Source: an uncultured Eubacteriales bacterium (GTDB taxonomy: Bacteria > Bacillota > Clostridia > Oscillospirales > CAG-272). Taken from it: 64,000 bases of DNA. Both the position numbers and the translations under genes were made by a program. The notes under the pieces were generated by a model, which worked only from the letters and a program-made list of their open reading frames with translations, searched no databases and was not told the DNA's origin. The stretch spans positions 124,001 to 188,000 of the forward strand of contig CAKRZR010000001.1 in NCBI GenBank assembly GCA_934433485.1, read 5' to 3'. This document shows positions 17,999-26,355 of this stretch, in pieces. The first letter of the stretch is position 1; each line of letters opens with the position of its first letter.

Positions 17999-19552
17999 TC
18001 ACTGCTCCCGCTTTCCCATTTCACAGAGCGCGAGCAGGGTCTGACGTGCGTGCGAGATCGCTTCCGGATCGGCGGAGAAATCGGAGAAAGTCCGTGCAAC
18101 GGTATTGGCGAGCGCATGAGAGGCGATGGGATCAATGCCTTCCGCGATTTTCAACAGTTCATAATCCTCAATTCCCTCCGTTGTCGCCATTCCACGCGCG
18201 GACATACGCACAGCACTGTTTTCCGTATCCGGATACACGATGAAGCCATCGCCCTTGTAATGCGCGTCGGGAGCGGTACCATAGGTCGGAATGTCCCAGA
18301 AATTGAAGCCCCAGTGCAAAAATCCGGTGATGCCACTCGTGTAGCACGCCCATTTGATCAAACGTGCGTAACGAGCGGGTTGATCGATGAACTTGTTGAG
18401 GTGGTACGCGTCGTCCGGGAAACAACAGGAATAGCACCATAGCGTGTCGCCCGCCGCCTGTCTGTCCGCGAAATAGGCGGGATCCTCCTCGTATACCTCC
18501 AGCCGCGGCACAAATATCTCGCACTCACCGGCAAGCTCCACGGCACTGCGCCGCATATCAAACGGTTCGCTGCACGGCACACCCGGCATAGCTTCGCGTA
18601 AAATCGCACGTATCCACTTCCAATGACCGGTTTCATGCGGTTCGTCTGCCAGATGGACGATCAGCATCTTAGCCCAGCTGTTTTCCGCGAAGTGACGGTA
18701 CAGAGAACCATAAACGGCACGGATCCACGCGGCGCATTCCTCCGTCCCGGAATCGAGCCGCACATATTCCCCGTTTTCGTCAAAGGACGGCAAATGTGCG
18801 CCGGTCAGACCATCGGCAAGCGAACGGAACACCAAATGCCGGAAGCTGCCGTGCGCCAGGAAGAAACGGACAAACGCATCGAGGTGGGAAAAATCGAACT
18901 GCCATGTATCCACGCCGGTTTTCTTTGAGTTTCCGGTGTCCAACAGCGGATAGAGATCGAGATACAGACAGTTCACCCGCAGCGCTCGCATTGCATGCGC
19001 ATAGGAGTCCATCAGCGTCCACCACTTTTCCGTAAACGGCGCATAGGTCTCGCCAAACGTATGGGTCGGGTCATAGGAATAGAAATACTCATGGGCAAAC
19101 GCGCCGTCCTTCGGCTCCGGCAGGGTCACATCGTAGATATGCAAAAAGAAACGTGCGGTATAGTCTCCGGCGCTTGTATGGAACACTGCCGAGAAAGAAG
19201 CGCGCCCGGCAGGCATAACCGCGGGGATGCGTACCGAAATCCAGAAAGCTTGTGCACGGTTCGCCGGTATATCCGTTTTGGTTATCGGAAGCACCTGGTC
19301 GGGATACGGCACACTGTCGTTGTAGATTAAATAGCCCTGCATTGCCGCCGACAGCATCTCCGGGCAAAGTCCTCCTGTCAGCTCCGTAAACGAAACGGAT
19401 TCCAGCGTGAAGGGAACGACGTGGCGCAGCACTGCCTGTCCGCGTACCGTCGCGTTCTTTGCCGTATGCAGCGTCAGTACCGCGCAATCTGTTCGATCCA
19501 TCCGCGCGTTTGGCAGAATGGTTACTTCACTATTTTTGCAAAACAACTCCAT
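17999..19552 (-). CDS. DUF4091 domain-containing protein (glycoside-hydrolase-like)
   Basis: 517 aa, no signal peptide. The central and C-terminal part has the DUF4091 pattern: FAHEYFYSYDPTHTFGETYAPFTEKWW, HLADEPHE, ALLWCYSCCFP-type core (DTLWCYSCCFPDD), GITGFLHWGFNFW and EGIEDYELLK near the end, common to a group of putative glycosidases. The N-terminal ~160 residues are a beta-sandwich-like region. The start ATG 19552 is preceded by GGGAG at a longish spacing. It is monocistronic with its own terminator. Substrate unknown. Confidence 0.85.
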   Translation of the reverse strand: MELFCKNSEVTILPNARMDRTDCAVLTLHTAKNATVRGQAVLRHVVPFTLESVSFTELTGGLCPEMLSAAMQGYLIYNDSVPYPDQVLPITKTDIPANRAQAFWISVRIPAVMPAGRASFSAVFHTSAGDYTARFFLHIYDVTLPEPKDGAFAHEYFYSYDPTHTFGETYAPFTEKWWTLMDSYAHAMRALRVNCLYLDLYPLLDTGNSKKTGVDTWQFDFSHLDAFVRFFLAHGSFRHLVFRSLADGLTGAHLPSFDENGEYVRLDSGTEECAAWIRAVYGSLYRHFAENSWAKMLIVHLADEPHETGHWKWIRAILREAMPGVPCSEPFDMRRSAVELAGECEIFVPRLEVYEEDPAYFADRQAAGDTLWCYSCCFPDDAYHLNKFIDQPARYARLIKWACYTSGITGFLHWGFNFWDIPTYGTAPDAHYKGDGFIVYPDTENSAVRMSARGMATTEGIEDYELLKIAEGIDPIASHALANTVARTFSDFSADPEAISHARQTLLALCEMGKREQ

Positions 19553-19636
19553 TTTTTTGCTTTCTCCCTCATTATTTCTGTAATACGAATCCGCCGCGAA
19601 CCATGACCAGCGACGGAAAATTCCAAAAGAAAGGAA

Positions 19637-19662
19637 AAATCCCGCACAATCGTGCAGGATTT
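19637..19662 (-). terminator. Terminator of tRNA-Trp
   Basis: Minus-strand hairpin: AAATCCTGCAC, 4-nt loop GATT, GTGCGGGATTT, then a U-rich run. Confidence 0.8.
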
Positions 19663-19665
19663 ATC

Positions 19666-19741
19666 TGGCAGGGGCACTAAGACTCGAACTCAGGACACGT
19701 GGTTTTGGAGACCACTGCTCTACCAACTGAGCTATACCCCT
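19666..19741 (-). tRNA. tRNA-Trp (anticodon CCA)
   Basis: 76 nt with the 3' CCA encoded. Acceptor AGGGGTA/TGCCCCT, D-arm TAGCTCAGTTGGTAGAGCA, anticodon stem GTGGT/ACCAC around the loop CTCCAAA, T-arm containing GAGTTCGAGTCT. Confidence 0.95.
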
Positions 19742-19755
19742 GTGGAACGATATAG

Positions 19756-19784
19756 ATTATACCACATCCGCGCAAAAAATGCAA
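19756..19784 (-). promoter_or_regulatory. Promoter of tRNA-Trp
   Basis: Minus strand TTGCAT (19779-19784), 17-bp spacer, TATAAT (19756-19761). Confidence 0.8.
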
Positions 19785-20199
19785 TACCTTTTTCGAAAAA
19801 AAATGAGATTTTTTCGTTTGTCTTGGTCTTTACCGCTTTTGCATAGCTTCCGGATGCATGCTTAGCCGATGTCTGTCTGTTAGATCTAGCTAACCAAACT
19901 CGGCGTGCCTGTGCTGCGCAGACACGAATCCATACGGAGGGTAGCGTCTACAGCCATGTGTAAATATTTTTCGTTTACAGCGGTTTCTTGTGGGATTCCC
20001 TTGCAAATACGGAAGAATCGTGGTATAATGAGAAAGAAGAAAGGGACGTTGTCCACCCATTTCGTCAATGCCTGCATCGGTGGAGCTTGTGCGGCTTTTT
20101 GTTACCGAAACGGTTAGCGTAAACAAACCACAAGAAAACCACATGACGTCTTGGCAAAGCAAAGGTGTCTGATAGCCGCAGGGGAAAGGAAAGAGAAGC
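19785..20199 (+). promoter_or_regulatory. Intergenic region and promoter of the methyltransferase/hydrolase cluster
   Basis: The stretch between tRNA-Trp and the methyltransferase cluster holds one clear signal: TTGCAA (20001-20006), 17-bp spacer, TATAAT (20024-20029), predicting a start near 20036 and a ~165-nt leader. The leader contains a tiny ORF (see findings) and a copy of CCACAAGAAA that is complementary to TTTCTTGTGG near 19985. Nothing else is recognisable between 19785 and 20000. Confidence 0.6.
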
Positions 20200-21021
20200 G
20201 TGGAAAATTTGGTGAGAAAAGAGGGCTGCGTATTGACCGGCGTACCGAAGACCATGCTGCAGACCGTATACGCACGTGCGCGGGAAAGCATGGGACGCGG
20301 CGCGATCCGGGATACAAAGGCGGAGGAGATCCTTGAGCGTATACAAAACGAATACGATTTTTCGCTTGCCGAACGGGATACCGCCATGCGAACCGGCGTG
20401 ATTACCCGCACCATCGTACTCGACCGACTGGTATCCGATTGGCTTACGCGCCATCCGAACGCCGTGGTCGTGAATATCGCGTGCGGATTGGATACACGGT
20501 GCTATCGAACGAGTGGCTGGCGCCATTGGTATAACCTTGACTTGCCGGAGACGATTGCCGTGCGGGAAAAGCTTCTTCCGGAGGGCGGGAATATCACACA
20601 GATCGCCTCATCCGCTATGGAGGATTGGGGCAGCGAGATCGGCGAGACCGGCGTGCCTGTGCTCGTTATCATCGAGGGACTGACCATGTATCTCACCGAG
20701 GCGGATGTTATGCGTATCTTCACACGGATCGCGGACAGATTCGACAGTGCCACGGTGTTTGTGGAAACGATGAACCCCGCGGTTGTGAAGCATTTCAAGG
20801 AAAAATCCATCGAGGGCAGCGGCGCGCGGTTCACATGGGGCGTGAAAAACGGAAAAACGCTTGCCGCGCTTGTATCCGGTTTTCGTTTCGTGGAGGAACA
20901 CAGTCTGACAGAGGGAATGGCAGCGTTCGTACCGGTGTACAGGCTGCTTGATAAAATACCGTTTGTGCGCGCAATCTCGAACAGGATTGTTGTTTTGGCA
21001 CACGGACAGAGTGGGGAATGA
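20200..21021 (+). CDS. Class I SAM-dependent methyltransferase, leucine-carboxyl-methyltransferase (Tcmp/Ppm) family
   Basis: 273 aa from GTG 20200. The LCM pattern is clear: RTIVLDRLVSDWL, VVNIACGLDTRCYR (SAM motif I), YNLDLPETIAVREKLL, VLVIIEGLTMYLTEADV. These enzymes often act on carboxyl or hydroxyl groups of small molecules or polyketides. It is the first gene of a co-directional cluster; its stop overlaps the next methyltransferase start (ATGA, 21018-21021). Substrate unknown. Confidence 0.88.
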   Translation: MENLVRKEGCVLTGVPKTMLQTVYARARESMGRGAIRDTKAEEILERIQNEYDFSLAERDTAMRTGVITRTIVLDRLVSDWLTRHPNAVVVNIACGLDTRCYRTSGWRHWYNLDLPETIAVREKLLPEGGNITQIASSAMEDWGSEIGETGVPVLVIIEGLTMYLTEADVMRIFTRIADRFDSATVFVETMNPAVVKHFKEKSIEGSGARFTWGVKNGKTLAALVSGFRFVEEHSLTEGMAAFVPVYRLLDKIPFVRAISNRIVVLAHGQSGE

Positions 21022-21638
21022 GCATGTCATTTTTTGAAAATACACGAAAGCCGCGCGGCATTGGCGGAAAAGTGATGGTGTCTGCGATGAACTTATTTCA
21101 TCGGGCACTTTCTGGTTGGGGACTGCGGCAGATAGACGTGGTACCGGACGCGCAGGTGCTTGATGTCGGCTGCGGCGGCGGCGCGAATATTGCGAAGCTG
21201 CTTACAAAATGTCCTGCGGGAAAGGTCTGCGGCGTGGATTACGCGCAGGTCAGCGTGCAGAAATCCCAAGCTGTCAATCGCGACGCGATCAAAGAGGGAC
21301 GATGCATGATCCTACTGGCAAGCGTGATGGAGCTGCCGTTCGCAGACGCGCGGTTTGATTTGGTTACCGCGTTTGAAACGGTGTATTTCTGGCAGGATCT
21401 GTCCCGGAGTTTTCGCGAGGTATATCGCGTATTGAAGCCGGGCGGAACATTTCTCATCTGTAACGAGAGCGACGGCGAGCATCCGCGGGACGAAAAGTGG
21501 ACGGAGAAGATCGACGGAATGAAAATCTACAGCGGCGCGCAGTTGAGCGCGGTCCTGACGCAGACTGGCTTTACGGATGTACGGATCGATAAGGGGGAAA
21601 ATGGTTGGCTCTGCGTAACGGCGCGCAGGCATTTTTAG
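21018..21638 (+). CDS. Class I SAM-dependent methyltransferase
   Basis: 206 aa. Motif I VLDVGCGGGANIAKL, motif II region LVTAFETVYFWQDLSRSFREVYRVLKPGGTFLICNE of UbiE/MenG-like (Methyltransf_11) enzymes. The first ATG overlaps the preceding gene stop by 4 bp; a second in-frame ATG lies two codons later. Second gene of the accessory cluster; substrate unknown. Confidence 0.9.
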   Translation: MSMSFFENTRKPRGIGGKVMVSAMNLFHRALSGWGLRQIDVVPDAQVLDVGCGGGANIAKLLTKCPAGKVCGVDYAQVSVQKSQAVNRDAIKEGRCMILLASVMELPFADARFDLVTAFETVYFWQDLSRSFREVYRVLKPGGTFLICNESDGEHPRDEKWTEKIDGMKIYSGAQLSAVLTQTGFTDVRIDKGENGWLCVTARRHF

Positions 21639-21713
21639 GAAACAAATGCGTCTGGGAAAAACATGCTGGAAAGCGTGAAATAACGAGACAGGCGGCGAGA
21701 GGCGGAGAAACGA

Positions 21714-22532
21714 ATGAAAATTCTGGAATATGGACAGGGACGGGAGAGGACGCTTCTGCTTCTGCTGTGTACAGCGGAGCCGGAATGGGCGTTTACCGAT
21801 GCGGTAACACTTCTTTCGGAGACGTACCATGTCCTGCAGATCGTCTACGATGGTCACGGCACAACGGAAGAGGATTTTGTTTCCGTGGAAAAGACCGTTG
21901 ACGAGTTGACGGATTGGCTGCACACCCATGGGATCTCTCATCTGGAGGCGGCGTACGGCTGTTCTCTTGGCGGCGCGTGCCTGACCCGTTTTCTCGCATT
22001 GGGAGAGATCACGGTCGATCGTGCCATCATTGACGCGGGGATCACGCCGTACCAGATGCCGCTGTGGCTGCGCAGGCTTGCGTGTGCACGCGACTGGCTG
22101 GGTTTCAGACTTGTTGCGGGAAACCGGAGGATTTTGGAAGCAGTCTACCCGCCGGAGCGCTGGACACTGCCTGGTCGGGATCCGGTAAAGGAATACGACG
22201 CGTTGTCGGCATATCTGCAGCACTATTCAAGCCGCACCGTGCGCAATATCTTTTGGTCGGCAAACAATTACGCACTGCCGCCGGAGCCGTGCAAATCGGA
22301 CTGCCGCATCGTCTATTGGTACGGTGAGAAGGAAAAAAAGGCGCGGCGTGGGAATATCCGCTTTATTACACAGTATTTTCCGAGGCTCCGGACGCGTGCC
22401 ATTCCGAAAATGGAGCACGCGGAGCTGGTGATGCTGCATCCGCAGGAGTTTTATCAATATACGAAAGCGTTTTTGAGTCATGAGGAGGAAACATGGAACG
22501 GAAAGAAGTCATCCGCGGGGCATACCGATTGA
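21714..22532 (+). CDS. Alpha/beta hydrolase family protein
   Basis: 272 aa. The nucleophile elbow is AAYGCSLGG (G-C-S-L-G, residues ~80-85), after VYDGHG (oxyanion-side loop), with a candidate catalytic His in IPKMEHAELVM near the C-terminus. It is a paralogue of the hydrolase at 23473, sharing YDG and AAYGCSLGG. SD GGAG lies 6 nt before ATG. Its last 40 bp overlap the next methyltransferase, so its end may have been extended or the two are coupled. Substrate unknown. Confidence 0.82.
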   Translation: MKILEYGQGRERTLLLLLCTAEPEWAFTDAVTLLSETYHVLQIVYDGHGTTEEDFVSVEKTVDELTDWLHTHGISHLEAAYGCSLGGACLTRFLALGEITVDRAIIDAGITPYQMPLWLRRLACARDWLGFRLVAGNRRILEAVYPPERWTLPGRDPVKEYDALSAYLQHYSSRTVRNIFWSANNYALPPEPCKSDCRIVYWYGEKEKKARRGNIRFITQYFPRLRTRAIPKMEHAELVMLHPQEFYQYTKAFLSHEEETWNGKKSSAGHTD

Positions 22533-23176
22533 CAGGCGGCAATAGTTTTTATGACGGCATTATCACCTGCTCCACAACGAGCGGAAAAGCAGTGTGCCGT
22601 TTGGTGTGGGATATGAACAAAGCGGAATGCGACGCCTATCTCGAAAAAGCGCTGTCCGGTATTCCAGAGCGTTTTTCCGGCAGACTGTTGGAGGTGCCGA
22701 TTGGAACAGGAGTTCTAACTATGCCGGTGTATCAGACCTTGCCGGAGGCGAACATTACCTGCCTTGATTACTCACCGGATATGATGCGGCAGGCAAGGGA
22801 AAAAGCAAATCCTCTGCATCTGAAAAACGTAACCTTTCGACAGGGGGATGTAAGCGCGCTCCCATATGAAGATGACGTATTCGACATCGTTCTGTCCCTG
22901 AACGGGTTTCACGCTTTTCCGGATAAGGAGGCTGCCTATCGGGAAGTCCTGCGGGTGCTGAAGCTGGGTGGGATCTTCTGCGGCTGTTTCTATGTGCAGG
23001 GAGAGTATGCACGGACCGATTGGTTCATCCGGCACATGTATGAAAAGGCAGGCTTTTTCACACCACCTTATGAGACGGTTTTCAGTCTGAGAACACGACT
23101 GGAGCGTGTGTATACGGAGGTTTGTGTTGGAAATCTGAAAAGTATCGCATGGTTTCGCTGCCGCAAAGCAGAATAG
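22493..23176 (+). CDS. Class I SAM-dependent methyltransferase
   Basis: 227 aa; strong SD AGGAGG before ATG 22493. Motif I LLEVPIGTGVLTMPVY (an unusual P where GxGxG is typical), then ITCLDYSPDMMRQAREKA, VTFRQGDVSALPYEDDVFDIVLSLNGFHAFPDKEAAYREVLRVLKLGG. Methyltransf_11/25 type. It overlaps the preceding hydrolase by 40 bp and precedes the truncated MBL gene by 11 bp. Substrate unknown. Confidence 0.88.
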   Translation: MERKEVIRGAYRLTGGNSFYDGIITCSTTSGKAVCRLVWDMNKAECDAYLEKALSGIPERFSGRLLEVPIGTGVLTMPVYQTLPEANITCLDYSPDMMRQAREKANPLHLKNVTFRQGDVSALPYEDDVFDIVLSLNGFHAFPDKEAAYREVLRVLKLGGIFCGCFYVQGEYARTDWFIRHMYEKAGFFTPPYETVFSLRTRLERVYTEVCVGNLKSIAWFRCRKAE

Positions 23177-23187
23177 GAGGAGTGCAT

Positions 23188-23418
23188 ATGTCGAAGAAGG
23201 CAACGGAATTTCAGAAAAAAGAAATGAGCAAAATGTACCGTGGAAAGGAGATCTTCAAGCCGCTGAATACCGGTTGGATCGACGAAAACGTCGCCTGCGT
23301 GCGGGAATGGGTGGCAAATATCTTCTTTTACCGCAAGGGTGATACTACGATCATGATCGACGCGGGCTACAATTACGACAGACTGGAGGAGAAGATGGGT
23401 TGGCTTGGTATACGATGA
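23188..23418 (+). pseudogene. Truncated MBL-fold metallo-hydrolase (N-terminal fragment only)
   Basis: 76 codons with a perfect SD (GGAGG) and a typical N-terminus: MYRGKEIFKPLNTGWIDENVACVREWVANIFFYRKG, TTIMIDAGYNYDRLEEKMGWLGI. The reading frame then stops two codons on, before the HxHxDH zinc site that should follow. No remainder of the domain is found before the next gene at 23473, so the C-terminal two-thirds have been deleted. It cannot be catalytically active as a metallo-hydrolase. Confidence 0.8.
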
Positions 23419-23472
23419 GTCGGATGATACCGAGAAAAATGCGAAAAGCGTATTTTTGAAAGGGGTGGGAAG

Positions 23473-24243
23473 ATGAAATTCTACACGTTCGGACAGGAGG
23501 GCGCGCCGGTGATTCTGCTGCTGCCCGGTACCTGCTGCCACTGGAAGAGCAATTTCGGCGGCGTGATCCCGTATTTGGAAAAGAGCTTCCGCGTGCTCTG
23601 TGCAAGCTATGACGGATTTGACGAAACGGAGCCGGGCGAATTTCCGACCATGTCAGAGGAAGCGGCAAAGATTGAGGCATACATCAAAGAGCACTGCGAC
23701 GGGCGGATCCGTGCGGCGTACGGCTGCTCCCTTGGCGGTTCCTTTGTCGGACTTCTCGTTTCACGCGGAAACATACACATCGACTACGGTATTCTCGGCA
23801 GCTCCGATCTCGATCAGGCATCCCCTTTTACGGCATGGCTGGAAACGGCACTCATGATGCCGCTGTTCTATCCGATGATCCGCGACGGTCGGTTTCAAAG
23901 CCGCATGATGCAGAAACGGCTGGAAAAGCGTGCGGAGAAAATGCCGGAATATGTACGCGCGTTTCTGGGAATGTTTGGCGCCGCGCGTCCGTATGTGACG
24001 AAGAAGAGCTGTAAAAATCAGTTCTATTCCGATCTTGTAACGCCGCTGCCGGACAAAATCGACGTTCCCGGCACGGAGATCCACATTTTCTACGCGCTGA
24101 AAATGGGGGAAAAATATCATGCACGGTATCTGCGGCATTTCGCGCATCCGGTGATCCACGAACAGGATCTGCAGCATGAGGAGCTGCTTGCGTGCTATCC
24201 GGAAAAATGGGCGAACTTGGTCAGAGAAATTATAACAAAATGA
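23473..24243 (+). CDS. Alpha/beta hydrolase family protein
   Basis: 256 aa. VILLLPGTCCHW (oxyanion loop), SYDGFDETE, nucleophile elbow AAYGCSLGGSFVG, and candidate catalytic His residues near the C-terminus (HPVIHEQDLQHEEL). Paralogous to the gene at 21714. A purine-rich SD (GGGGTGGG) precedes the ATG. Lies between the truncated MBL gene and the ATC-hydrolase-family gene, all co-directional. Confidence 0.82.
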   Translation: MKFYTFGQEGAPVILLLPGTCCHWKSNFGGVIPYLEKSFRVLCASYDGFDETEPGEFPTMSEEAAKIEAYIKEHCDGRIRAAYGCSLGGSFVGLLVSRGNIHIDYGILGSSDLDQASPFTAWLETALMMPLFYPMIRDGRFQSRMMQKRLEKRAEKMPEYVRAFLGMFGAARPYVTKKSCKNQFYSDLVTPLPDKIDVPGTEIHIFYALKMGEKYHARYLRHFAHPVIHEQDLQHEELLACYPEKWANLVREIITK

Positions 24244-24261
24244 AGAAAGGCGGGAAATATC

Positions 24262-24963
24262 GTGAAAGACAGCGAATTGTCCATTGACCGCACCTGCCAT
24301 GTGCTGTACACAAGGCCCTGCAAGCGGGAAATGCAGAAGAGAATCGCGCTACATTATCCACCGGACGAGCGGGAAGCGGTATGGGAGCGAGTACAGCTGC
24401 AATATGCGTCGTTTTTGTCCGATTGGCGTACCGATTTGGGCGGCAGTAAAAACTTCCACAACGGCTGCGGCGGCAATTATGATTGTGTTGCGCTGATGGC
24501 GTATTATGTGGTCTGTCGCGATGTGACGAGCCTTGCGGAAATCGAGAAGATGGAGGGCAATCTGTTTCTCGGCGCGTTTCGAAAAATGAAATTTGTGGAC
24601 TGTAGAAAGCCGATTTTCCATCGGCTCATGTACAAGGCGTTTCAAAACGCCAAGCGTCAATGCGACAGGTGGGGCGATTTTCAGATGCATCTCGCGCCAT
24701 ACGAAAAGGGCAAACCGATCTACTACGAGTTCACGGAATGCCCAACGGCGGAATTTGCGAAAGCACACGGGCTGCTTGAGGTGATGCCCGCGTTATGCAA
24801 TCCGGATTTTGAAGCCATGGAGTGCATCCACGCGCGCCTTGTCCGTACAACGACCTGCGCAAACGGCAACCGCTGCGATTACACCATCGTCGGAGAGGAC
24901 GATCCGTACCTGATAGAGCACCCAGAATACCGCGATGAAGCAGGGTACAGACGGAATCGATAA
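24262..24963 (+). CDS. L-2-amino-thiazoline-4-carboxylic acid hydrolase (ATC hydrolase) family protein
   Basis: 233 aa from GTG 24262, 18 bp after the hydrolase. The C-terminal half carries the family pattern MPALCNPDFEAMECIHARL, VRTTTCANGNRCDYTIVGED, and earlier FHNGCGGNYDCVALMAYY. The founding enzyme opens the thiazoline ring of ATC on the way to cysteine, but many family members have unknown roles. Here it closes the methyltransferase/hydrolase cluster, so a small-molecule processing role is inferred. A strong terminator follows. Confidence 0.82.
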   Translation: MKDSELSIDRTCHVLYTRPCKREMQKRIALHYPPDEREAVWERVQLQYASFLSDWRTDLGGSKNFHNGCGGNYDCVALMAYYVVCRDVTSLAEIEKMEGNLFLGAFRKMKFVDCRKPIFHRLMYKAFQNAKRQCDRWGDFQMHLAPYEKGKPIYYEFTECPTAEFAKAHGLLEVMPALCNPDFEAMECIHARLVRTTTCANGNRCDYTIVGEDDPYLIEHPEYRDEAGYRRNR

Positions 24964-24999
24964 GAATATGCTGAAATCCGCAAAATCATAGAAAAACGA

Positions 25000-25028
25000 A
25001 AAACCGGGAACCATCCGTTCCCGGTTTT
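25000..25028. terminator. Bidirectional terminator
   Basis: AAAACCGGGAAC (25000-25011) pairs perfectly with GTTCCCGGTTTT (25017-25028). It ends the cluster on the plus strand and tRNA-Pro on the minus strand. Confidence 0.9.
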
Positions 25029-25033
25029 TGTCA

Positions 25034-25106
25034 TCTGAGTGACTGGACTTGAACCAGCGGCCTCTACCACCCCAAGGTAGCGCGCTACCAGCTGCGCCAC
25101 ACCCAG
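25034..25106 (-). tRNA. tRNA-Pro (anticodon GGG)
   Basis: 73 nt, CCA not encoded. Acceptor CTGGGTG/CACTCAG (one G-U), D-arm GCGCAGCTGGTAGCGC, anticodon stem CTACC/GGTAG around the loop TTGGGGT, T-arm with GGTTCAAGTCC. Confidence 0.93.
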
Positions 25107-25135
25107 ATACTGTACGTCTTTCCGACAGCTTCTAT

Positions 25136-25164
25136 ATTATAGCACTGTTGCGCCGATTTGTCAA
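25136..25164 (-). promoter_or_regulatory. Consensus promoter of tRNA-Pro
   Basis: Minus strand TTGACA (25159-25164), 17-bp spacer, TATAAT (25136-25141): both hexamers perfect. Confidence 0.9.
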
Positions 25165-25267
25165 GGGATTTCTCGAATTTTCCCGGAATAATTCCCAATC
25201 TGCGGATGTCAGGGAAACTTGGCGTGGTGTTTCACGATATGGATTCGATATGCGCTGAAGATAGCTC

Positions 25268-25477
25268 TCAGAGTGGTGTAAATTCATGACCGAGTATGAG
25301 ATAATCAATAGAAACGTTGAAATAGCGAGACATCTGTATGAGCATTTCATTACCGGGATTCCGCTTTCCGGTCTCATATAGTGATAAAGCCTCGCGACTA
25401 ATGTTTAAATCCATAGCGACTTTCAGTTGACTGAGCTTCTTTTTCTTTCGTATAGCGCGAAGACCAATCATTTCCAT
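25268..25477 (-). CDS. Small Xre-family HTH regulator
   Basis: 69 aa from ATG 25477 (GGAG 8 nt upstream). Essentially one HTH_3 domain: IGLRAIRKKKKLSQLKVAMDLNISREALSLYETGKRNPGNEMLIQMSRYFNVSIDYLIL. It diverges from the secreted-protein gene at 25619, and a 10-3-10 palindrome sits on that gene's promoter, so it is the likely repressor of that promoter. Its DNA is relatively AT-rich like its neighbour. Confidence 0.88.
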   Translation of the reverse strand: MEMIGLRAIRKKKKLSQLKVAMDLNISREALSLYETGKRNPGNEMLIQMSRYFNVSIDYLILGHEFTPL

Positions 25478-25531
25478 AATCTGTGCTCCTGAAAAATGAA
25501 AAAAGTGATAAATAAATATCGGAAATCCTCT

Positions 25532-25561
25532 TGGACAAAATTGTAACAAAATGTTACAATT
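25532..25561 (+). promoter_or_regulatory. Promoter overlapped by a perfect palindromic operator
   Basis: TGGACA (25532-25537), 17-bp spacer, TACAAT (25555-25560). AATTGTAACA-AAA-TGTTACAATT (25539-25561) is a perfect dyad covering the spacer and the -10, an ideal repressor site. Confidence 0.7.
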
Positions 25562-25618
25562 GAAATATGACAATATGAAACACAAACAGTTTGTCATAAA
25601 TGAAAGAAGGAAAGGACA

Positions 25619-26332
25619 ATGGAAATGAAAAAGTTCTGGGGAAGGGCGGTAGTCGCACTCATTTTGACAGGAACAACAGCACTTGGCGTGACAGCCGCAA
25701 ACAATCGCAAAGAAATCAAAGCGTATCTTGAGTATGACAAAAAGGTAATGTACAATCTGGAAGAAAAGACGCTTCTGGACACGGAGGGAACACGGCTATA
25801 TCCCATAACTTATAATGGCAATTTATATTTGCCGGTATCCGCACTGGGTGAACTCTTTAATGTCCGTGTTACTGTAGATAAAGATACAGGAACTGTGTTT
25901 TTTGGAAAGAGTGGCGAGGCGCTTCCATTTATTGATTCATTTATGCCTCTATATTTAGGTCACAACTGTATCCATAGGCAGTCCACGGATATAAAGAAAA
26001 AGGCGTTTCAGCTTGGAAATACTACTTATAACAGCTATATCTGTTTTTATGCCTATAAGCATAATAAAGAAACGTATAGAATCACATACGATTTGGGTGA
26101 AAAATATGAAACATTCCAATGTGATGTGTATTGTGACAAAAAGACATCATTCGATATTGTCGGAGATGACGGAAAGGTATTGAAAACAGTAAGCGTTGAT
26201 GCTGGCAGTGCTGCAAAGACCATCACAGTGGATGTGACAGGACAATCACAAATGGCGTTCATTCCCAATGAAAACTCTGGTTCCTATTCCGGTGGACATA
26301 GGATCTATATTCTTAATGCGACGATAGATTAG
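25619..26332 (+). CDS. Secreted protein with stalk-domain-like (copper amine oxidase N-terminal-like) fold
   Basis: 237 aa. Signal peptide (FWGRAVVALILTGTTALGVTA), then a KVMYNLEEKTLLDTEGTRLYPITYNGNLYLPVSALGELFNVRVTVDKDTGTVFFGK region matching the stalk/copper amine oxidase N-terminal repeat, followed by a ~120-residue beta-rich region resembling an NPCBM-like carbohydrate-binding module (weak). The gene is much more AT-rich than most of the window, consistent with recent acquisition. Function unknown; probably controlled by the divergent Xre repressor. Confidence 0.72.
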   Translation: MEMKKFWGRAVVALILTGTTALGVTAANNRKEIKAYLEYDKKVMYNLEEKTLLDTEGTRLYPITYNGNLYLPVSALGELFNVRVTVDKDTGTVFFGKSGEALPFIDSFMPLYLGHNCIHRQSTDIKKKAFQLGNTTYNSYICFYAYKHNKETYRITYDLGEKYETFQCDVYCDKKTSFDIVGDDGKVLKTVSVDAGSAAKTITVDVTGQSQMAFIPNENSGSYSGGHRIYILNATID

Positions 26333-26355
26333 AAATATAGGAAAGGATTACGGAT

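Noticed and set aside
20028..20117. Calling the Cys-rich mini-ORF a RiPP precursor gene
   Set aside because: Its ATG overlaps the -10 of the only good promoter, it has no leader-like features and no radical SAM or lanthipeptide enzyme is nearby. Kept only as a low-interest finding.
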